Shown: positions 17,760 to 26,817, counted from the first letter of the stretch. The stretch is DNA of 64,000 nt from Psychroserpens ponticola (GCF_023556315.2 NZ_CP116221.1:124001-188000), one strand, 5' to 3'. Numbers and translations are program-made. Notes: generated by a model not told the origin, from the letters alone.

Positions 17760-18689
17760 ATGAAAACATTTTCAATAGCCATTCATGGAGGAGCAGGAAC
17801 TTTAGTTAAAGGAATGATGACGGCTGAATTAGAAGCTCAATATAGAAATGATTTAAAAGCAGCACTCAATAAAGGTTATGCTGTTTTGAATAAAGGTGGA
17901 TCAGCAATTGATGCTGTTGAAGTTGCTGTTCAGGTTTTGGAAGATTCTCCATTGTTTAACGCTGGAAAAGGCTCTGTGTTTACAGCAACCGAATCTCACG
18001 AAATGGATGCGTCTATTATGGATGGAAAAACATTAAACGCAGGAGCTGTGAGTTTAATTTCTGGTATTAAAAATCCGGTAAGTTTAGCTCGTGATGTGAT
18101 GGAAAAAAGCGAACATGTGTTTTTGGCAGGAGAAGGTGCAATGCAGTTTGCTAAAGAACTTAATTATACCTTGGAAAATGAGGCGTATTTCTATGATGAA
18201 TTTCGTCATAAGCAATGGTTAGAAATTAAAGATACAGATCGTTTTCAATTAGATCATGCTACTAAAAAAGATTCAAAATTTGGAACCGTTGGAGCTGTAG
18301 CTTGTGACAAAGATGGAAATATTGCAGCAGCAACCTCAACAGGAGGAATGACCAATAAAAAATGGGGACGCGTTGGTGATTCTCCAATGGTTGGATCAGG
18401 AAACTACGCTAATAATAAAACGTGTGCAATTTCATGTACTGGAAGTGGAGAGTTTTTTATTCGAGGTGTTGTAGCTTATGATGTGGCTTGTTTGATGGAA
18501 CATAAAAATATGAGTTTACAAGCTGCTTCAGATGAAGTAATTCATAAACGCATTCTTGAAATTGGAGGTGATGGAGGATTGATTGCTGTGGATGTCAAAG
18601 GAAATATCGCAATGCCTTTTAATACGGAGGGCATGTATCGTGCGAGTAAAAATTCCGAAGGAGAAGAAGACATTTCAATTTATAAATAA
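17760..18689 (+). CDS. iaaA: isoaspartyl peptidase / plant-type L-asparaginase
   Basis: Ntn-hydrolase of 309 residues that removes N-terminal isoaspartyl residues from dipeptides and hydrolyses asparagine. The start reads MKTFSIAIHGGAGTL, the family signature. Autoproteolysis would occur before Thr176 in SKFGTVGAVA, and the substrate loop GRVGDSPMVGSGNYA is present. No signal peptide is seen, so it is cytoplasmic. With cyanophycinase and cyanophycin synthetase 2-4 kb downstream, it could split the beta-Asp-Arg dipeptides released from cyanophycin; that link is inference from context. The GNAT gene starts three bases after the stop. Confidence 0.93.
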   Translation: MKTFSIAIHGGAGTLVKGMMTAELEAQYRNDLKAALNKGYAVLNKGGSAIDAVEVAVQVLEDSPLFNAGKGSVFTATESHEMDASIMDGKTLNAGAVSLISGIKNPVSLARDVMEKSEHVFLAGEGAMQFAKELNYTLENEAYFYDEFRHKQWLEIKDTDRFQLDHATKKDSKFGTVGAVACDKDGNIAAATSTGGMTNKKWGRVGDSPMVGSGNYANNKTCAISCTGSGEFFIRGVVAYDVACLMEHKNMSLQAASDEVIHKRILEIGGDGGLIAVDVKGNIAMPFNTEGMYRASKNSEGEEDISIYK

Positions 18690-18692
18690 ACC

Positions 18693-19508
18693 ATGATTGT
18701 TAGGCATTTAGGACATACAGATTTTAATACGATTATGGAGTGTTTTTTATCTGCGTTTGAAAATTATTTTGTCAAAATGCCAACAGATTATAACTATTAT
18801 AGGCAATGTTGGAAAGTCGCTAAAGTGAACTTCAATTTGTCTTATGGTATGTTTGATAATGGCAAATTAGTTGGGTTTATAATTAACGCAATTGATGAAC
18901 GTCATGGTGAATACATTGCATTTAATACAGGAACAGGAGTGATTCCTGAATATCGTGGTCAGAAAATAGTAAAGTCTATTTATGCGCATGCGATTCCAGG
19001 TTTAATTCAAAATGGAATCACAAAATGTACTCTAGAAGTGATTACTGAAAATCACAAAGCTATAAAATCATATGAAAGTATTGGGTTTAAAATTTGTAAG
19101 ACTTATAATTGTTTTGCTGGTGAATTATCAGTTGATAAACGTCAAGTGAATGTTGAGAAAATTCCTTTTGAAAAAGTGCTTTGGGAGCAAATACCTAATC
19201 AAGACATGTATTCTTGGGACTTTCATTATACCAGTTTAAAGCATGGGAAATCTAGGTTCTATTATGTATATAACAATACTAAATTAGAATCGTTTTTTGC
19301 CATTAATCCTGATGGAACTATAAATCAATTTGAGGTGTTTAATACCAAAATTGGAAATTGGGAACGCTTGCTATATGCAATTCAATCGATTTTAGAAAAA
19401 GTGAGAATTATTAATCTGGATGATCGACTTGAATCTAAACGTATTGCAATAGAAAATGCAGGTTTAAAAAATACTGTGAATCAATATGAAATGGAATTAA
19501 ACTTATAA
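18693..19508 (+). CDS. GNAT-family N-acetyltransferase
   Basis: Cytoplasmic protein of 271 residues. The N-terminal half is a GNAT fold, with the acetyl-CoA loop region VIPEYRGQKIVKSIY at about 88-102 and the following ENHKAIKSYESIGFKI that packs against the cofactor. The second half (about 150-271) resembles a degenerate second GNAT domain. The ATG follows the peptidase stop by three bases, so the two are co-transcribed. The substrate is unknown. The position suggests an amino acid or dipeptide, but nothing in the sequence proves it. Confidence 0.87.
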   Translation: MIVRHLGHTDFNTIMECFLSAFENYFVKMPTDYNYYRQCWKVAKVNFNLSYGMFDNGKLVGFIINAIDERHGEYIAFNTGTGVIPEYRGQKIVKSIYAHAIPGLIQNGITKCTLEVITENHKAIKSYESIGFKICKTYNCFAGELSVDKRQVNVEKIPFEKVLWEQIPNQDMYSWDFHYTSLKHGKSRFYYVYNNTKLESFFAINPDGTINQFEVFNTKIGNWERLLYAIQSILEKVRIINLDDRLESKRIAIENAGLKNTVNQYEMELNL

Positions 19509-19510
19509 GA

Positions 19511-20605
19511 TTATATCTTCTTCTTGAACCATTTTACTGGTAAGAAATAAAAAATAACACTCCATATAAAGATCATATTGAATACAAACAACGTCGTTCT
19601 ATGATTATAGAGAATAACATATAATGTCATATCTATAAATAGTATGAGCATAAAAAAATTAGGTGTATATAAAAAGAGATCCTTCAAAGCATCATGATTA
19701 TATACTATTTTGTTTTTAGTTTTAAGACTAAGCCAATATGTGTTTTCCGAAGAAAAAGGTGACCATATTTGCTTTTTGTCTCGATCAAGAAACTTAAAAA
19801 AACGTTTTAATGTATCTAAAGTTTGCGATTTGTAATTCACAATCAATTGTTCTTTTGGGATACTCAAAAACGCCAATAATATGATAGCTAATGAATCTAT
19901 AAAGTGACCAAATCTAGAAGAAGTTAATGTATATAATGACATGTGAAAAATAATGATAAACCAAAGTGTAAGATGTCGAGTTCTCTTTATTAAGATTAAT
20001 ATAGCAATTATAAATTCAGTAAACATTGCGATATAAGATAATACTTTAGCAAGGAGTAATTCTGGTAAAAACTCAGAAAAATACAAATAAATAGGATTCT
20101 CTCTTGCAACTCCTAACCACGTGTTCATAAACGCTCCAGACCACCAGTCTGGTTCTAAAAATTTATTTATTGAAGCTCCAAAATACACCAAGCTTAATTG
20201 AAATATTAGTAAGTAAGGAGGTTCTTTGTCGTTAGTTAATCCTGCTAAAAACAAAGCACAACCACAAATAAAAGCATGATTAAAAAACAAAGGTTTTGAA
20301 GCCAGTATGTTTAATATAACGACTAAACCAGTTACAATGCTTGCTGTACGAACTTTAATATTGAAAAGCAAAGCAAAAGCACTTAATGCGTAGATGAATC
20401 TTAGAGAATACTTAAACAAATTAGGATGCTCATTAAACCAATCTAAAGTAGGAATAAAAGGGATAAATGGATCAGCGATTTTAAAAAACATGTGATGAGC
20501 AGTCAATAATATGACCAATAGCTTACACATCAATAATACATTTGGCTGCAACTTTGTGCCTTCAAATTGAAATGGTCTTAATATGAATGCAGATAAACTA
20601 TTCAT
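19511..20605 (-). CDS. HTTM/DoxX-like integral membrane protein
   Basis: Polytopic membrane protein of about 364 residues, resembling the HTTM group related to vitamin K-dependent carboxylases: about eight to ten hydrophobic segments and the motif YFGASINKFLEPDWWSGAF near the middle. I chose the ATG at 20605 (MNSLSAFILRPF) rather than the in-frame ATG at 20638, because it overlaps the preceding gene by only eight bases, a normal coupled arrangement. Upstream, on the same strand, is a small exported protein. It converges with the GNAT gene, with two bases between stops. Function is unknown, and the family resemblance is moderate. Confidence 0.72.
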   Translation of the reverse strand: MNSLSAFILRPFQFEGTKLQPNVLLMCKLLVILLTAHHMFFKIADPFIPFIPTLDWFNEHPNLFKYSLRFIYALSAFALLFNIKVRTASIVTGLVVILNILASKPLFFNHAFICGCALFLAGLTNDKEPPYLLIFQLSLVYFGASINKFLEPDWWSGAFMNTWLGVARENPIYLYFSEFLPELLLAKVLSYIAMFTEFIIAILILIKRTRHLTLWFIIIFHMSLYTLTSSRFGHFIDSLAIILLAFLSIPKEQLIVNYKSQTLDTLKRFFKFLDRDKKQIWSPFSSENTYWLSLKTKNKIVYNHDALKDLFLYTPNFFMLILFIDMTLYVILYNHRTTLFVFNMIFIWSVIFYFLPVKWFKKKI

Positions 20606-20942
20606 GTTCAAATCGCCATTCTTGTTCTTCATGTCCATTAATAGAATATGTCATTAGCACTTTTGCATTATCAACTTTGCCATACGTACGTTCATATTGT
20701 GAAATCAATGAGAAGATATTATCAATAGAGCGTTGTTCCCAACCCTTCATTTTGTATTTGTAACGCGCTTCTGTGTCTTCTGGGTTTAAGGTGTTTCCAT
20801 CGATAGTTACAAAAACTTCAAACTTTACATGTGTATCATATGGTGCCCAACAAAAAAAGCGTTCAGGTATAAAACGTGCATAAGTCATTGAGCCGACTTG
20901 AAGTAGCAGGAAAAGTATGCCTATAAAAACCCTAACTTTCAT
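20598..20942 (-). CDS. small membrane-anchored or exported protein, partner of the HTTM-like gene
   Basis: Protein of 114 residues starting MKVRVFIGILFLLLQVGSMT, with a single N-terminal hydrophobic segment and a soluble remainder (RFIPERFFCWAPYDTHVKFE and an acidic C-terminus). I moved the start from the TTG at 20951 to the ATG at 20942. The stop overlaps the ATG of the HTTM-like gene (ATGAATAG), indicating translational coupling. I do not recognise a family. The overlap suggests the two proteins act together. Confidence 0.75.
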   Translation of the reverse strand: MKVRVFIGILFLLLQVGSMTYARFIPERFFCWAPYDTHVKFEVFVTIDGNTLNPEDTEARYKYKMKGWEQRSIDNIFSLISQYERTYGKVDNAKVLMTYSINGHEEQEWRFEHE

Positions 20943-20984
20943 AAGACTCAAATCTATAAGAAATTAGAATAAGATTCAAGAAAA

Positions 20985-21845
20985 TTAGATAAAAGGTGCT
21001 TCTATAGCGAGCACTTTCACTTTTTTCTTATCGATATGAAAGGAATCTCCATTAGATAAAATATGAGTTCGCATATTTGTTAATGACATTGGAGTGCCTG
21101 GACTAAGTATTTTATGATTGTTGTGTTTTATACGTCTACCATCAAAGATTATAACCATACCAGAGCCAATAACTCTACATTTATTATTTTTAATAATCAT
21201 ACCAGTATCTTCTGCAAGACCAATACCAATTAACTTAGGGAATTTTGCTACAGCTTCAGAAATTCTACCAAAACGACCACGTTTAATAAAATGTGTATCG
21301 ATAATTAAACCAGGGATTAAGCTTAATCCTTTGTACATGTTTACGGCTCCTTTAATAAAGGATTCAGTAGCGCTACCTCCAGCTATCATTTCTTGTGACA
21401 TCATCATTGCACCTGCACTTGTGCCAGCAACAACAAAACCCTTTTCGTTTTTATAACGATGTCTTATGATTTCATGAATTTTAGTGCCTCCAATTTTGTC
21501 TGTAATTTTAGATTGATCACCACCAGAAAACATGATGCAATTAGCAGATGTTATTAAATCTATAGATTCTTGTTTTTCAGAATCTGCTTTGCTCCTAATG
21601 TCCAATACTGTAACATTTTCACAACCTAAAGTTGAGAACGCTTCTAAGTAATTTTCTCCAACTTCTACAGGAATACTTGATGCAGTTGGGATAACAACAA
21701 TTTTAGCATCCGAACCTCCAGCTTCTCTAACAACATGATATAAAATGCCTTCATCAATAAACTCTAAAGTGTATTGTTCGTTCTCTTCTGTTCCTTTATC
21801 CTCATTTCCACCAATAGGTATTAGTGTTCCTTTATTCGTCAACAT
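20985..21845 (-). CDS. cphB: cyanophycinase
   Basis: Cytoplasmic serine peptidase of 286 residues that cuts cyanophycin into beta-Asp-Arg dipeptides. The start MLTNKGTLIPIGGNEDKG is typical, and the nucleophile is Ser143 in VVAGTSAGAMMMS. Other family blocks include SGGDQSKI and the His-containing IDTHFIKRGRFGR. There is no signal peptide, so it is the intracellular type. It is divergent from cyanophycin synthetase with 106 bases between them, and an exact -7 box lies at 21875-21882. The pairing with cphA makes the function secure. Confidence 0.95.
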   Translation of the reverse strand: MLTNKGTLIPIGGNEDKGTEENEQYTLEFIDEGILYHVVREAGGSDAKIVVIPTASSIPVEVGENYLEAFSTLGCENVTVLDIRSKADSEKQESIDLITSANCIMFSGGDQSKITDKIGGTKIHEIIRHRYKNEKGFVVAGTSAGAMMMSQEMIAGGSATESFIKGAVNMYKGLSLIPGLIIDTHFIKRGRFGRISEAVAKFPKLIGIGLAEDTGMIIKNNKCRVIGSGMVIIFDGRRIKHNNHKILSPGTPMSLTNMRTHILSNGDSFHIDKKKVKVLAIEAPFI

Positions 21846-21874
21846 ATAAATCTTTCTCTGGTTTGAATATTGGA

Positions 21875-21882
21875 CAAAAATA
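21875..21882 (-). promoter_or_regulatory. -7 promoter box of cphB
   Basis: TATTTTTG on the minus strand matches TAnnTTTG and lies about 30 bases before the cphB ATG. On the other strand TATATTTA (21908-21915) is a one-mismatch candidate for cphA. Confidence 0.5.
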
Positions 21883-21951
21883 AACTAAATTTTCTATTGA
21901 AAAATGTTATATTTATAATCTTTCACATTAACTAACTGAAAATAATATTAC

Positions 21952-24591
21952 ATGAAAATACGCGAGATAAATGCCATGAGAGGACCAAATTATTGGTCTG
22001 TTAGACGACATAAATTAATAGTAATGGTTCTTGATCTTGAAGAGATGGAAGAATTACCATCTAATAAGATTGATGGTTTTTATGATCGATTAAAAACGAT
22101 GTTTCCAACGATGTATGAACATCGTTGTTCTGTAGGAGAAGCTGGTGGATTTTTTCAACGTGTTGAAGAAGGTACTTGGATGGGTCATATTATCGAGCAT
22201 ATTGCTCTTGAAATTCAGACACTTGCAGGAATGGATGTTGGCTTCGGAAGAACAAGAGGTTATGGAGAAGAAGGGGTTTATAATGTGGTTTTCGCTTATA
22301 TGGAAGAATCTGTTGGTCGTTTTGCAGCGAAAGCTTCGGTTAGAATTTGTGACGCTTTGATTAGTGGTGAAGACTATGATTTATCTCAAGATATTCAGGA
22401 AATGCGTGAGTTACGTGAAGCAGATCGATTAGGTCCAAGTACTGGGTCTATTGTTGAAGAAGCGGAAGCTCGTGGAATTCCTTGGATTCGATTAAATAAA
22501 TATTCATTGTGTCAGTTAGGTTATGGAGCCAATCAAAAACGAATTCAAGCTACTGTAACGAGTGAAACAAGTAGTATTGGTGTAGAATTGGCTTGCGATA
22601 AAGAAGATACTAAATACCTTTTAGAGCAAGCTGAAGTTGAAGTGCCTAAAGGTGATATTATTCGTCGCGAGCGCAGTTTAGAAGACGCTTGTCGCTATGT
22701 AGGTTATCCGTTAGTGATTAAGCCAATTGATGGCAATCATGGCCGAGGTATTACGGTTGATATTCAAAATTATGAAGATGCACTTCAAGCATTTCATCAT
22801 GCCAAAGAGAGTTCTAAAAGTGGAGCAATCATTGTCGAAAAATTTATTACTGGTGAAGATTATCGATTGTTAGTCATTAATAATGTATTAGTTGCTGGAG
22901 CAATCAGAACACCTGCTCATGTTATTGGTGATGGAAAATCTACAGTACAAGAATTGATTGACATAGTGAATTCTGATTCTCGTCGTGGTTTTGGGCATGA
23001 AAATGTGCTTACCAAAATAACAACTAATGAATTGACAAAAACCATCATTAAAGATGCTGGTTATACGCTAAATTCAGTTCTTGCAGAAGGCGAACGACTA
23101 ATTTTGAAAGATACTGCAAACCTAAGTACAGGAGGAACAGCTGAAGATATTACAGACATTATTCATCCTGCTAATGTAAGTATGGCTGAACGAATATCTA
23201 AAATTATTGATTTAGATATTTGCGGTATTGATATCATGACCACAGATATTTCTAAACCATTATCCGAAACTGGAGGCGCTGTTCTTGAAGTTAATGCTGG
23301 ACCAGGATTTAGAATGCATTTAGCACCAACAAGCGGATTGCCACGTAATGTTGCAGCTCCTGTGATAGATAAATTATTTCCAATAAAAGGTGAAACTGGA
23401 CGTATTCCTATAATTGCAACTTCTGGTACAAACGGGAAAACAACTACAACACGTTTAATAGCACACATTGCTAAAATGAAAGGGTATCGTGTTGGTTATA
23501 CCACTAGCGATGGTGTGTATATCCAAAATCGATTATTAATGACAGGTGATTGCACTGGTCCTGCAAGTGCAGAATTTGTGCTTAAAGATCCAACGGTGAA
23601 TTTTGCAGTTTTAGAATGTGCTAGAGGAGGGTTATTACGCGCTGGTTTAGGATTTAAAAAATGTGATGTCGCTGTAGTAACTAATGTTGCTGCAGATCAT
23701 TTAGGGTTAAAAGGAATTCATACCATTGAACAATTAGCAAAAGTGAAAGCCGTAATTCCTGAAACAGTATTGCCAGATGGCTATGCTATTTTAAATGCAG
23801 ATGACGATTTGGTGTATGATATGAGACGTAATGTGAATTGTAATGTTGCTCTATTTTCTATGGATGAAAATAATCCACGTATAAAAGCACTACAACGACT
23901 TAATGGAATTACTGCAGTATATGAAAACGATTGGGTTACTATTTGTAGAGGTGAATGGAAAATGCGTTTAATGAAGGCTGAAAACATTCCATTAACTTAT
24001 GGAGGAAAAGCAAAATTCATGATTCAAAATGTACTTGGAGCTGTATTAGCTGCACATGTACAAGGTATTAGCATCGAAGATATGAAAGCTGCTTTAGAAA
24101 CGTTTATTCCTTCTGCTGCTCAAACTCCTGGACGTTTAAATATATTTGAATTCAAAGATTTTACAATTCTTTTAGACTATGCACATAATCCAGCGGGAAT
24201 GAGAGCACTTCAGAAGTTTACAGATGAATTAGATGCCACAGTTAAAGTTGGTATTATTGCAGGAATTGGTGATAGACGTGTTGAAGATAATAATGAAATG
24301 GGTGGAATTGCAGCTGAAATGTTTGATGAAATAATTATTCGTCAGGATAAACGCTTACGCGGAAAAACGGAAGAGGAGCTTATCAAAATGTTGAATGATG
24401 GCATTAAAATGAAAGATCCTAATAAGAAAACGACTATTATTCCTTCTGAGAAAGAAGCAATCACGTTTGCTGTTAAAAATGCAGTAAAAGGCTCGCTAAT
24501 TATATTATGTAGTGATGTGATTCCTGATGCATTAGATTTAGTTATGAAGTTTAAAGAACTAGAAGCAAAAGGAGAATTAAATCTTGCTTAG
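21952..24591 (+). CDS. cphA: cyanophycin synthetase
   Basis: ATP-dependent ligase of 879 residues that builds the Asp-Arg polymer cyanophycin by adding Asp to the backbone and Arg to its side chain. The N-terminal domain (about 1-200) is followed by an ATP-grasp domain (YPLVIKPIDGNHGRGITVDI, EVNAGPGFRMHLAPTSG) and a Mur-ligase-like domain with the P-loop ATSGTNGKTTTTRL near residues 489-502 and LDYAHNPAGM further on. The length equals that of cyanobacterial enzymes, and all three domains appear complete. It is divergent from cphB and ends at a strong bidirectional hairpin terminator at 24611-24645. Confidence 0.96.
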   Translation: MKIREINAMRGPNYWSVRRHKLIVMVLDLEEMEELPSNKIDGFYDRLKTMFPTMYEHRCSVGEAGGFFQRVEEGTWMGHIIEHIALEIQTLAGMDVGFGRTRGYGEEGVYNVVFAYMEESVGRFAAKASVRICDALISGEDYDLSQDIQEMRELREADRLGPSTGSIVEEAEARGIPWIRLNKYSLCQLGYGANQKRIQATVTSETSSIGVELACDKEDTKYLLEQAEVEVPKGDIIRRERSLEDACRYVGYPLVIKPIDGNHGRGITVDIQNYEDALQAFHHAKESSKSGAIIVEKFITGEDYRLLVINNVLVAGAIRTPAHVIGDGKSTVQELIDIVNSDSRRGFGHENVLTKITTNELTKTIIKDAGYTLNSVLAEGERLILKDTANLSTGGTAEDITDIIHPANVSMAERISKIIDLDICGIDIMTTDISKPLSETGGAVLEVNAGPGFRMHLAPTSGLPRNVAAPVIDKLFPIKGETGRIPIIATSGTNGKTTTTRLIAHIAKMKGYRVGYTTSDGVYIQNRLLMTGDCTGPASAEFVLKDPTVNFAVLECARGGLLRAGLGFKKCDVAVVTNVAADHLGLKGIHTIEQLAKVKAVIPETVLPDGYAILNADDDLVYDMRRNVNCNVALFSMDENNPRIKALQRLNGITAVYENDWVTICRGEWKMRLMKAENIPLTYGGKAKFMIQNVLGAVLAAHVQGISIEDMKAALETFIPSAAQTPGRLNIFEFKDFTILLDYAHNPAGMRALQKFTDELDATVKVGIIAGIGDRRVEDNNEMGGIAAEMFDEIIIRQDKRLRGKTEEELIKMLNDGIKMKDPNKKTTIIPSEKEAITFAVKNAVKGSLIILCSDVIPDALDLVMKFKELEAKGELNLA

Positions 24592-24610
24592 TTATTTTCA
24601 GAATAAAAAT

Positions 24611-24645
24611 AAAAAAAGCCCGAAACATTGTTTCGGGCTTTTTTT
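24611..24645. terminator. bidirectional terminator between cphA and the convergent small gene
   Basis: GCCCGAAAC (24618-24626), ATT loop, GTTTCGGGC (24630-24638), flanked by seven A on the left and seven T on the right, so it can end transcription from both strands. Confidence 0.93.
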
Positions 24646-24662
24646 ATAATATCTATTGACTC

Positions 24663-24935
24663 TTAGCAAACTCTTACTTCTTTTACTTTAATGTGTAAAC
24701 TCTTTCTGTAAGCTTTAATGCTAATGATTTCAGAACTCTTCTTGCGGTTAATTTTAATAATCTGAGCTTTTACTGCAGAAGCAGCAGCAGTTTCACTTTT
24801 AATTACTTGAGTTTCAATATTGTTTTCAATTACAGTTTCAATTGTATCGTCATTATTGATATCTGTATTAGCTTCTTGTGCTGTAGATAAGAAAGGTAAT
24901 AATGTGATCGCTAATATTGTTAAAACTGTTTTCAT
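24663..24935 (-). CDS. small exported protein of unknown function
   Basis: Protein of 90 residues. A clear signal peptide (MKTVLTILAITLLPFLSTAQ, cleavage after AQ) is followed by an acidic Asp/Glu/Asn/Thr-rich stretch and then a basic C-terminal half ending VKEVRVC. The single cysteine is the last residue. No known domain is recognised. It is convergent with cphA behind a shared terminator and is probably monocistronic. Confidence 0.75.
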   Translation of the reverse strand: MKTVLTILAITLLPFLSTAQEANTDINNDDTIETVIENNIETQVIKSETAAASAVKAQIIKINRKKSSEIISIKAYRKSLHIKVKEVRVC

Positions 24936-25305
24936 AATTGTTTGTTTTTGTTATTAAACTCATGTCAAAGAAACATCACAATACAGGTTGAGGATGAAAT
25001 TTTTGGATAAAACGACCGATTTTTAGTTAAGATGAAACGGTTCGTAAAAAACATCGGTGAACTACACAAAATCGGCTTGAAGCCCAATAAATACGTTGTA
25101 GATTAAGTGATATATTTCTTGGGTAAGTGGTTTTTTGATGTGCATTTCGGCGGTGAAATTGACACTAGTTTTTATAATCCCTTTGTTTATATGGGTTGTG
25201 AGTGTAAATGCGTTAGGATTTACCGTTCATCGATGGTTTTTTAATACTCATCGGATAAATAGGAGGTACGGAATTTTGTATCTTTCAGTTTTACTAGAAC
25301 AACGA
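24936..25305. other. intergenic region with a possible gene remnant
   Basis: About 370 bases between the small exported protein gene and the chosen aldehyde dehydrogenase start. The left part (24936-25007) shows nothing clear. The rest holds a protein-like reading frame broken by one stop (25008-25244) and a possible promoter for the dehydrogenase (TATCTTTC near 25278-25285, preceded by TTTTG). Confidence 0.5.
25008..25244 (+). pseudogene. possible decayed gene or two short ORFs
   Basis: In one frame an ATG at 25032 encodes MKRFVKNIGELHKIGLKPNK plus four residues, then meets TAA at 25104-25106. The same frame continues for 45 codons (for example GKWFFDVHFGGEIDTSFYNP) to a TAA at 25242-25244. 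The composition on both sides of the first stop looks like protein rather than random AT-rich DNA, so a gene with a nonsense change is possible. I recognise no family. Alternatives are a genuine 24-residue peptide or chance. Confidence 0.3.
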
Positions 25306-26715
25306 ATGAATTATTCAGATAATACCTACGCAACCCTTTTCAAGAGACAAAGAGAAAATCAGTTTCATATTGGTAATACAACTTATAAAGAACGTATCAA
25401 AAAGTTGAAAGCTCTTAAGCTTGCTTTAGAAAAAACGTATAAGCAAGAGATCAGAGATGCGCTTTATGCAGATTTCAAAAAACCAACGCTCGAAACAGAC
25501 CTTACAGAGATTTATCCTGTCATTGACGAAATTAATTTTGTAAGTCAGCATTTAAAGTCTTGGTTAAAACGACAAAAGGTTGATACACCTACGGCTTTGC
25601 TTGGAAGTTCATCATGGATTAAAAATGAACCTAAAGGCGTCTGTTTGATTATCTCTCCTTGGAACTTTCCTGTGAATCTTACATTCGGACCATTAGTGTC
25701 TGCCATTGCTGCAGGAAACACGGTTATTTTAAAACCGAGTGAAATGACACCACATACGTCTAAGGTGATGTCAACTATTATAAGCGACATTTTTAATGAC
25801 AATGAAGTTGCACTTGTCGAAGGTGAAGTTGAGGTATCACAAGAATTGCTGAAGCTTCCTTTTAATCATATCTTTTTTACAGGGTCTCCACAAGTTGGCA
25901 AAATCGTGATGAAAGCTGCTTCAGAGCATTTAACTTCGGTGACTTTAGAATTAGGAGGAAAGTCGCCAGTCATTATTGATGACACGTCTAATTTAGATAA
26001 AGCCGTTAAGAAAATTATCTTCGGAAAGTTTCTCAATGCTGGACAAACGTGTATTGCTCCAGATTATGTATTCGTTAATGAATCTATTGTATCTGAATTT
26101 AAAAGTGCCTTTAAAAAGCATCTTACAGCGTTTTATTCTGAAAATCCTTCCGCTTCAGATTCCTTAGGAAGAATTGTGAATCAGAAACACTTCAATAGAT
26201 TAAAAGGGTATTTGGAAGATGCTATTTCTAAAAACGCTTCAATTGAACTTGGTGGAATTTCAGAAGAAAAAGACAATTATATGGAGCCTACATTAATATT
26301 TAATGCTCCTGAAGACAGTGCTGTTATGCAGAATGAAATTTTCGGACCAATTCTTCCTATCAAAACTTATCGTAAAACAGATGAGGTTGTTGGTTATATT
26401 AATTCAAAAGAAAAACCCTTAGCATTGTATATTTTTAGTAAAAACAAAACGAATATCAATTACATTATCAATAATACTAGAGCAGGAAGTACGTGTATTA
26501 ATCATAACTTATTACAGTTCTTAAATCATAATTTACCTTTTGGAGGTTCTAACAATAGTGGTATTGGAAAGTCTCATGGTTATTTCGGTTTTTTAGAATT
26601 TACAAATCAACGTTCGGTCTTAAAACAACAAACTATTGGAGCTGTAGATTTATTGATGCCACCTTATACGAACTTTAAACAAAAGCTTGTGGATTTAACG
26701 ATTAAGTGGTTTTAA
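25306..26715 (+). CDS. NAD(P)-dependent aldehyde dehydrogenase (ALDH3-like)
   Basis: Oxidises aldehydes to acids; 469 residues from the chosen start. The frame is open upstream to 25135, but that extension is hydrophobic and unlike the family. MNYSDNTYATLFKRQRENQF at 25306 gives the usual class 3 length and start, with a promoter-like TATCTTTC about 20 bases upstream. The active-site Glu215 lies in VTLELGGKSP and the nucleophile Cys249 in NAGQTCIAPDYVF. Further family blocks are PWNFPVNLTFGP, FTGSPQVGKIVM and FGGSNNSGIGKSHG. There is no signal peptide. Substrate is unknown; class 3-like enzymes commonly take fatty or aromatic aldehydes. Confidence 0.93.
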   Translation: MNYSDNTYATLFKRQRENQFHIGNTTYKERIKKLKALKLALEKTYKQEIRDALYADFKKPTLETDLTEIYPVIDEINFVSQHLKSWLKRQKVDTPTALLGSSSWIKNEPKGVCLIISPWNFPVNLTFGPLVSAIAAGNTVILKPSEMTPHTSKVMSTIISDIFNDNEVALVEGEVEVSQELLKLPFNHIFFTGSPQVGKIVMKAASEHLTSVTLELGGKSPVIIDDTSNLDKAVKKIIFGKFLNAGQTCIAPDYVFVNESIVSEFKSAFKKHLTAFYSENPSASDSLGRIVNQKHFNRLKGYLEDAISKNASIELGGISEEKDNYMEPTLIFNAPEDSAVMQNEIFGPILPIKTYRKTDEVVGYINSKEKPLALYIFSKNKTNINYIINNTRAGSTCINHNLLQFLNHNLPFGGSNNSGIGKSHGYFGFLEFTNQRSVLKQQTIGAVDLLMPPYTNFKQKLVDLTIKWF

Positions 26716-26717
26716 TA

Positions 26718-26750
26718 AAAAAAAGCCGTTCCCTACAAACGACTTTTCTT
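26718..26750 (-). terminator. rho-independent terminator of fibre gene 2
   Basis: AAAAGCCGTT (26721-26730) and AACGACTTTT (26738-26747) pair on the minus-strand transcript with one U-G wobble, followed by an eight-T run. The loop and right arm share the run tccctacaaacgactttt with the terminator of fibre gene 1, apart from its last base. It may also act weakly on the plus-strand dehydrogenase transcript. Confidence 0.8.
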
Positions 26751-26817
26751 CTCAAAAATACAATTGAATAGCATTTTCAATTAATAGATATGTGTTGAAA
26801 TTATAATTAATTACAGA

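Noticed and set aside
25135-25305. N-terminal extension of the aldehyde dehydrogenase frame
   Set aside because: The 57 extra residues are hydrophobic and unlike the family; the ATG at 25306 gives the normal class 3 start and follows a promoter-like box.
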